Below, piece after piece: positions 53,962 through 64,000 of a DNA stretch of 64,000 bases (the stretch's first letter is position 1; each line of letters begins with the position of its first letter). The notes under the pieces are model-generated. The model was not told where the DNA came from and made no database searches. It was given only the letters and a program-made list of their open reading frames with translations. A program made the position numbers and the translations under genes. The stretch is from Blastococcus colisei (lineage in GTDB: Bacteria > Actinomycetota > Actinomycetes > Mycobacteriales > Geodermatophilaceae): positions 2,852,001 to 2,916,000 of the forward strand of contig NZ_VFQE01000001.1 of the NCBI RefSeq assembly GCF_006717095.1, read 5' to 3'.

Positions 53962-55464
53962 TTATCGCAGCGCGACCATCGTCGGGGTCACCGGCGCCGG
54001 GAGCATCGAGTTGCCGGTCAGCCAGGTGTCGGCCGCCGCGGCCGCCGCGCGGCCCTCGGCGATCGCCCACACGATGAGCGACTGGCCGCGGCCCATGTCA
54101 CCGGCCACGAACACGCCGGGCTCGGTGGACATGAATCCGTTGTCGCGGGCCACGTTGCCACGGCCGTCGACCTCGACACCGAGCGAGTCGACGAGCCCCT
54201 CGCGCTGCGCGCCGGTGAACCCCATGGCGAGGAAGACGAGGTCGGCCGGCAACTCGCGCTCGGTGCCGTCGATCTTCTGGAACCGGCCGTCGACCCGCTC
54301 GACCTCGTGCAGCAGCAGCGCGCGCACGCGACCCTCCGTGCCGTCGGCTCCGTCCCCCACGAACCGCTCCGTGTTCACCGAGTACAGCCGCTCCCCGCCC
54401 TCCTCGTGCGCGCTGGAGACGCGCATGATCATGGGGTAGGTCGGCCACGGGTTGACGTCGTGAACCCGGCGGTCCGGCGGCGCCGGCATGATCTCCAGCT
54501 GCGTCACCGAGGCCGCGCCCTGGCGGTGCGCGGTGCCCAGGCAGTCGGCCCCGGTGTCACCGCCACCGATGATCACCACGTGCTTGCCCTTGGCGTCGAT
54601 CGGCGGCTCGTCGAGCTCCCCGAGCGCCTGGAGGTTGCCGTAGGGCAGGTACTCCATGGCCAGGTGGATGCCGGAGAGCTCGCGGCCGGGTGCGGGCAGG
54701 TCGCGGCCGACGGTGGCCCCACCCGCCAGGACGACGGCGTCGTACTCGGCCCGCAGCTGCTCGGTCGACAGGTCGCCGTCCTCGCCGCCGCCGACCTCGA
54801 CGCCGGTCACGAACCGCGTGCCCTCGGCACGCATCTGGTCCAGCCGCCGGTCCAGGACGGCCTTCTCCATCTTGAACTCGGGGATCCCGTAGCGGAGCAG
54901 CCCACCGATGCGGTCGGCCCGCTCGAAGACGGTCACGTCGTGCCCGGCCCGGGTGAGCTGCTGCGCCGCGGCGAGCCCGGCGGGACCCGAGCCGACGACG
55001 GCGACCTTCTTGCCGGTCCGCTGCGCGGGGGTCTGCGGCTGGACCCACCCCTCCTCGAAGGCGCGGTCGATGATCTCCCACTCGATCTGCTTGATCGTCA
55101 CCGGGGACTCCTGCAGGTTCAGCACGCAGGACCCCTCGCACGGCGCGGGGCAGAGCTTCCCGGTGAACTCCGGGAAGTTGTTCGTCGAGTGCAGCCGCTC
55201 GATCGCCTCGTGCCAGTCGTCGCGGCGCGCGAGGTCGTTCCACTCCGGGATCAGGTTGGCGACCGGGCAGGCGTGGTGGCAGAAGGGGATGCCGCAGTCC
55301 ATGCAGCGGGCGGCCTGCTTGCGCACCTCGCCGACCGGGAAGACGGCGTCCTCCCCGTTCGCGCGGGAGAGGTAGACGTCCTTCCAGTCCATGATCCGGA
55401 CGTCGACCGGACGGCGCGGCGGGAGCTCCCGCTCGAACTTCAGGAATCCGGTCGAGTCAGCCAC
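53962..55464 (-). CDS. gltD: Glutamate synthase (NADPH) small subunit
   Basis: 500 residues from GTG 55464, which has AGGAGGAGG upstream. N-terminal iron-sulfur Cys clusters: CMDCGIPFCHHACPVANLIPEWN and CPAPCEGSCVLN. FAD site VAVVGSGPAGLAAAQQL, NADPH site VVIIGGGDTGADCLG, and the closing FAD motif GVFVAGDMGRGQSLIVWAI. It passes electrons from NADPH to GltB for glutamate formation from glutamine and 2-oxoglutarate. Confidence 0.96.
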   Translation of the reverse strand: MADSTGFLKFERELPPRRPVDVRIMDWKDVYLSRANGEDAVFPVGEVRKQAARCMDCGIPFCHHACPVANLIPEWNDLARRDDWHEAIERLHSTNNFPEFTGKLCPAPCEGSCVLNLQESPVTIKQIEWEIIDRAFEEGWVQPQTPAQRTGKKVAVVGSGPAGLAAAQQLTRAGHDVTVFERADRIGGLLRYGIPEFKMEKAVLDRRLDQMRAEGTRFVTGVEVGGGEDGDLSTEQLRAEYDAVVLAGGATVGRDLPAPGRELSGIHLAMEYLPYGNLQALGELDEPPIDAKGKHVVIIGGGDTGADCLGTAHRQGAASVTQLEIMPAPPDRRVHDVNPWPTYPMIMRVSSAHEEGGERLYSVNTERFVGDGADGTEGRVRALLLHEVERVDGRFQKIDGTERELPADLVFLAMGFTGAQREGLVDSLGVEVDGRGNVARDNGFMSTEPGVFVAGDMGRGQSLIVWAIAEGRAAAAAADTWLTGNSMLPAPVTPTMVALR

Positions 55465-55469
55465 GTGCC

Positions 55470-55578
55470 GCCTCCTCCTGCGCGACGTGCGTAAGACATT
55501 CGGTGTCGTAGCGCGGCTCACCCACGAGCGGCCTCCTCCTGCGCGACGTGCGTAAGACATTCGGTGTCGTAGCGCGGC

Positions 55579-55591
<13 letters not shown>
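55470..55591. repeat. 61-bp perfect tandem duplication in the gltB-gltD junction
   Basis: 55470-55530 and 55531-55591 are identical. Each copy carries an AGGAGG ribosome site and, on the minus strand, codons matching the GltB C-terminus Ala-Arg-Gly-stop. Only the copy nearest gltB supplies the actual stop (55579-55581); only the copy nearest gltD supplies its ribosome site. Confidence 0.95.
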
Positions 55592-60228
<4,637 letters not shown>

Positions 60229-60667
60229 GTCACTCCCGTCGTCGGCGGCCGTCCGCGCCTCGGGGAGGTCACGGGCGGGGGCTCGAGGCCCGGGGCCGGG
60301 GGGCAAGGGGCCGGTGTCTGAGGGGCCAGGGTCTGAGGTACTGGGCGGGGCGGCACTGCGGAGACCGGCGGCCGGGGGGACGTCGGTTCCGGCTGCGGCA
60401 GGCTGGAGTCCATCGGGTGGTGGCCGACGGGCTGTCGTCCGCGGGGCGACACTGGCCCGGTCCGACTGTGCGACCCGGCCAGGATCACTGGTGGGTCTGG
60501 TGCGAAGGGTACACAGCCGTAACACCGGCCCTCGCTGCACAAACCTCTGTTCCGGCGCGTCGGCAGGATCACTGCGCTCACTGGCCGGACCCGACGTGCA
60601 CGCACGCCTCGACCGGCCCGCGTGGGGCGGTGATCGTCCTCACGGACGGACGGCCCACCCGGTCGAC
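60229..60667. other. 439-nt intergenic region, gltB leader/promoter
   Basis: Between lgt and gltB, both on minus. The lgt terminator occupies its upper edge. The rest holds several open frames that are only GC-composition shadows. I see no riboswitch, no convincing -35/-10 pair and no RNA gene, although a promoter for gltBD must lie here. Confidence 0.5.
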
Positions 60668-60678
60668 TCAGGTGGGCC
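60652..60678 (-). terminator. Terminator of the trpB-trpA-lgt unit
   Basis: An 8-bp perfect stem (GGCCCACC 60652-60659 with GGTGGGCC 60671-60678) has the lgt stop codon (60668-60670) in its 11-nt loop. Confidence 0.6.
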
Positions 60679-61612
60679 CGGAGGGCGAGTGGTCGTCCTC
60701 GCTCGAGGCCGTGGCGGGCCGCTGCCGGTCGTCCGTCGTCGCCGCGGTGGCTTCGGCCTCGGCGCCGCGCGTGATGACCTCGCGGGGCTTCCCGCGCTGC
60801 CAGAAGAAGTAGGCCAGCGCCAGCAGGCCGACGACGATCGAGGTGAAGACGTTGAGCCGCACGCCGAAGAACGTCTCGGCCGGGTCGGTGCGCAGCAGCT
60901 CGATCCACAGCCGGCCCGTGCAGTAGGACACGACGTAGAGCGCGAAGGCCCGCCCGTGCCCGAGCCGGAACCGCCGGTCGGCCCAGATCACGAAGGCCGC
61001 GGCCGCGAGGTTCCAGAGCAGCTCGTAGAGGAACGTCGGGTGGAAGGTGCCCAGCAGCACGGGCTCGCCGTCGGCGCCGAGCACGGCCCGTCCGCCGCCC
61101 CACTCGTAGATCTCCAGCGCCCACGGCAGGTCGGTGGGCCCGCCGTAGAGCTCGTTGTTGAACCAGTTGCCCAGGCGGCCGATCGCCTGCGCGACGAGCA
61201 GCCCCGGCGCGATGGCGTCGGCGAATGCCGGCAGTGGGATCCCCCGTCGGCGGCAGGCGATCCAGGCCCCCACACCGCCGAGGGCGATGGCGCCCCAGAT
61301 CCCGAGACCGCCCTCCCAGATGGCGAACGCCCGCATCGGGTCCCCGCCCTCGCCGAAGTAGGCCCGGGGGCTGGAGATCACGTGGTAGATCCGGCCGCCG
61401 ATGATGCCGAACGGCACCGCCCAGACGGCGATGTCCAGGACGTCGCCCGGCGCGCCCCCGCGGGCCACCCACCGCTTCTCGGTGAGCAGCACGGCGGCGA
61501 CGATGCCCGCGACGATGCAGAGCGCGTAGGCGCGGAGGGGTAACGGCCCCAGCTCCCAGACGCCCTGGGTGGGGCTGGGGATGGCGGCGAGGGTGTCGAC
61601 GACGCCGGTCAT
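60668..61612 (-). CDS. lgt: Prolipoprotein diacylglyceryl transferase
   Basis: 314 residues, seven membrane helices. Lgt signature GRLGNWFNNELYGGPTDLPW is intact, with the catalytic-region GRIYHVISSPRAYFGEGG before it and HPTFLYELLWN after. It transfers diacylglycerol to the Cys of lipobox proteins, such as the CapA-like, cupredoxin-like, multicopper oxidase and LivK proteins in this window. C-terminal 45 residues are a polar tail. 73 nt after trpA, as in M. tuberculosis. Confidence 0.95.
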   Translation of the reverse strand: MTGVVDTLAAIPSPTQGVWELGPLPLRAYALCIVAGIVAAVLLTEKRWVARGGAPGDVLDIAVWAVPFGIIGGRIYHVISSPRAYFGEGGDPMRAFAIWEGGLGIWGAIALGGVGAWIACRRRGIPLPAFADAIAPGLLVAQAIGRLGNWFNNELYGGPTDLPWALEIYEWGGGRAVLGADGEPVLLGTFHPTFLYELLWNLAAAAFVIWADRRFRLGHGRAFALYVVSYCTGRLWIELLRTDPAETFFGVRLNVFTSIVVGLLALAYFFWQRGKPREVITRGAEAEATAATTDDRQRPATASSEDDHSPSGPT

Positions 61613-61685
61613 GGGCTCTCCTCGCTGGCGCTCGTCGAACCCGTGACCGCCGGTGCTCTGCTCATGCGTGCCCTCGCAAGCTCGG

Positions 61686-62467
61686 TCACGACCGGACGCC
61701 CTTCGCCAGGTCCTCGGACAGCGCGCGGACGCCGTCGGCGCCGCGACCCTCCAGCAGCTCGCGCACGTAGGCGGAGCCGACGATGACGCCGTCGGCGAAG
61801 GCGGCGACCTCGGCGGCCTGGGCGCCGTTCGAGACCCCGAGCCCCACGCAGACGGCCAGGCCGGGCGCCGCCTCCCGGGTCCGGGCCACCAGCGTCTCGG
61901 CCGCGTCGCCGACGGTCGCCCGGGTGCCGGTGACGCCCATGGTCGACGCGGCGTAGACGAAGCCCCGGCAGGCGGCCGTGGTCGAGCGCAGCCGGGCGTC
62001 AGTGGAGGACGGCGCGACGAGGAAGACCCGGTCGAGGTCGTGCTCCTCGGCCGCGGCCAGCCAGTCGGCCGCCTCGTCGGGGATCAGGTCGGGGGTGATC
62101 GCGCCTGCTCCCCCGGCCGCAGCCAGATCGGCGGCGAACCGCTCGACGCCGTAGCGCTCGATCGGGTTCCAGTAGCTCATCACCACGGGGACAGCGCCGG
62201 CCTCGGCCACCGCCGCGACCGCCTGCAGCACGTCCCGCATGCCCACCCCGGCCCGGACGGCGGCGTCCACCGCCTCCTGGATGACCGGCCCGTCCATGCC
62301 CGGGTCGCTGTAGGGGACGCCGATCTCGATCACGTCGGCACCGCCCTCGACCGCGGCCACCATCGCGGCGATCGAGTCCGAGACGGTCGGGTAGCCGACC
62401 GGGAGGTAGGCGATCAGCGCGGCGCGCTCGTCGGCCCTGGCGGCGGCGATGCGGTTCCGCAGGGCGC

Positions 62468-62471
<4 letters not shown>
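61686..62471 (-). CDS. trpA: Tryptophan synthase alpha subunit
   Basis: 261 residues; cleaves indole-3-glycerol phosphate and channels indole to TrpB. Catalytic Glu and Asp are in [19 protein letters not shown]. Phosphate-binding segments are [15 protein letters not shown] and [14 protein letters not shown]. The GTG start overlaps the trpB stop (GTGA). Confidence 0.96.
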
Positions 62472-63820
<1,349 letters not shown>

Positions 63821-64000
63821 GACCAGAGTGTCCCGCGTCGCAGGCCCGCTGCGGCGCAGGGGGGTCGGCCCGCCCGCAGAACCCTGGTGGCAGATCCGGC
63901 GGTAGACACCGGCCACGGGCGCCGACGTCGAGGGGTCCAGCCGCGCGCCCGGACGTCTAGATGACCTATTCCAAGGGTTTAGTGGTCGTAGACGGTGAGG
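63821..64000. other. Upstream of trpB to window end
   Basis: 180 nt. I see no Trp-codon-rich leader peptide or attenuator. A minus-strand frame ending TAA at 63979-63981 reads Leu-Thr-Val-Tyr-Asp-His before the stop and might be the end of the next gene, but seven codons cannot support a call. Confidence 0.3.

Noticed and set aside
63821-64000. Trp attenuator upstream of trpB
   Set aside because: No short leader with clustered Trp codons and no terminator/antiterminator pair in the visible 180 nt.

Overview
The window is very GC-rich DNA, dense with genes. It has frequent GTG starts and chains of 4-nt ATGA/GTGA stop-start overlaps. The gene content is that of a high-GC actinobacterium: phosphatidylinositol mannoside synthesis (pgsA, patA, pimA), PdxS/PdxT, an SsgA-like protein, an ANTAR response regulator, and a pyk-tesB pair. 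An SsgA-like protein in an otherwise mycobacterial-like gene order would fit a Geodermatophilaceae-type organism (Blastococcus, Geodermatophilus, Modestobacter), but that placement is inference. Almost everything conserved reads on the minus strand.

Block A (1-26027) follows, as I recall it, the Mycobacterium tuberculosis order Rv2572c-Rv2614c. Read in transcription order it is thrS, an Ap4A phosphorylase-like HIT protein, pgsA, patA, pimA, a LemA-like protein, pdxS, a membrane protein, pdxT, a YebC protein, ruvC-ruvA-ruvB, yajC-secD-secF, apt, relA, a Pro/Thr-repeat membrane protein, a divergent cyclophilin, an MBL hydrolase, hisS, an aldo/keto reductase and aspS. It covers aminoacylation, PLP synthesis, inner-membrane glycolipid synthesis, Holliday junction processing, Sec translocation and the stringent response.

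The middle section (26066-33342) is accessory: a CapA-like lipoprotein, a MOSC protein, a cupredoxin-like lipoprotein coupled to a multicopper oxidase, tRNA-Val(CAC), an ECF sigma/anti-sigma/small membrane protein operon, an SsgA-like gene and a Gly-Cys-Val tRNA cluster. It separates block A from block B.

Block B (33369-64000) recalls M. tuberculosis Rv1612-Rv1631 read in reverse: trpB, trpA, lgt, gltB, gltD, pyk, tesB, pdtaR, polA, rpsA, coaE. Inserted in it are a complete branched-chain amino-acid-type ABC transporter (livHMGF on plus, livK convergent on minus), tRNA-Leu(CAA), a PLP-dependent decarboxylase, a hotdog thioesterase, a GNAT protein, an AI-2E-type transporter, a methyltransferase and a decayed DUF4242 gene.

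The most unusual object is the transporter's binding protein (47290-48627). Its two sequence halves are in swapped order, as in a circular permutation, behind one lipoprotein signal. The partner permease LivH carries an extra exported beta-sandwich-like domain at its N-terminus. Other points of note are a 61-bp tandem duplication in the gltB-gltD junction, paired 9-bp direct repeats resembling MtrA sites upstream of two small plus-strand genes, and a palindrome that contains both stop codons of a convergent gene pair.
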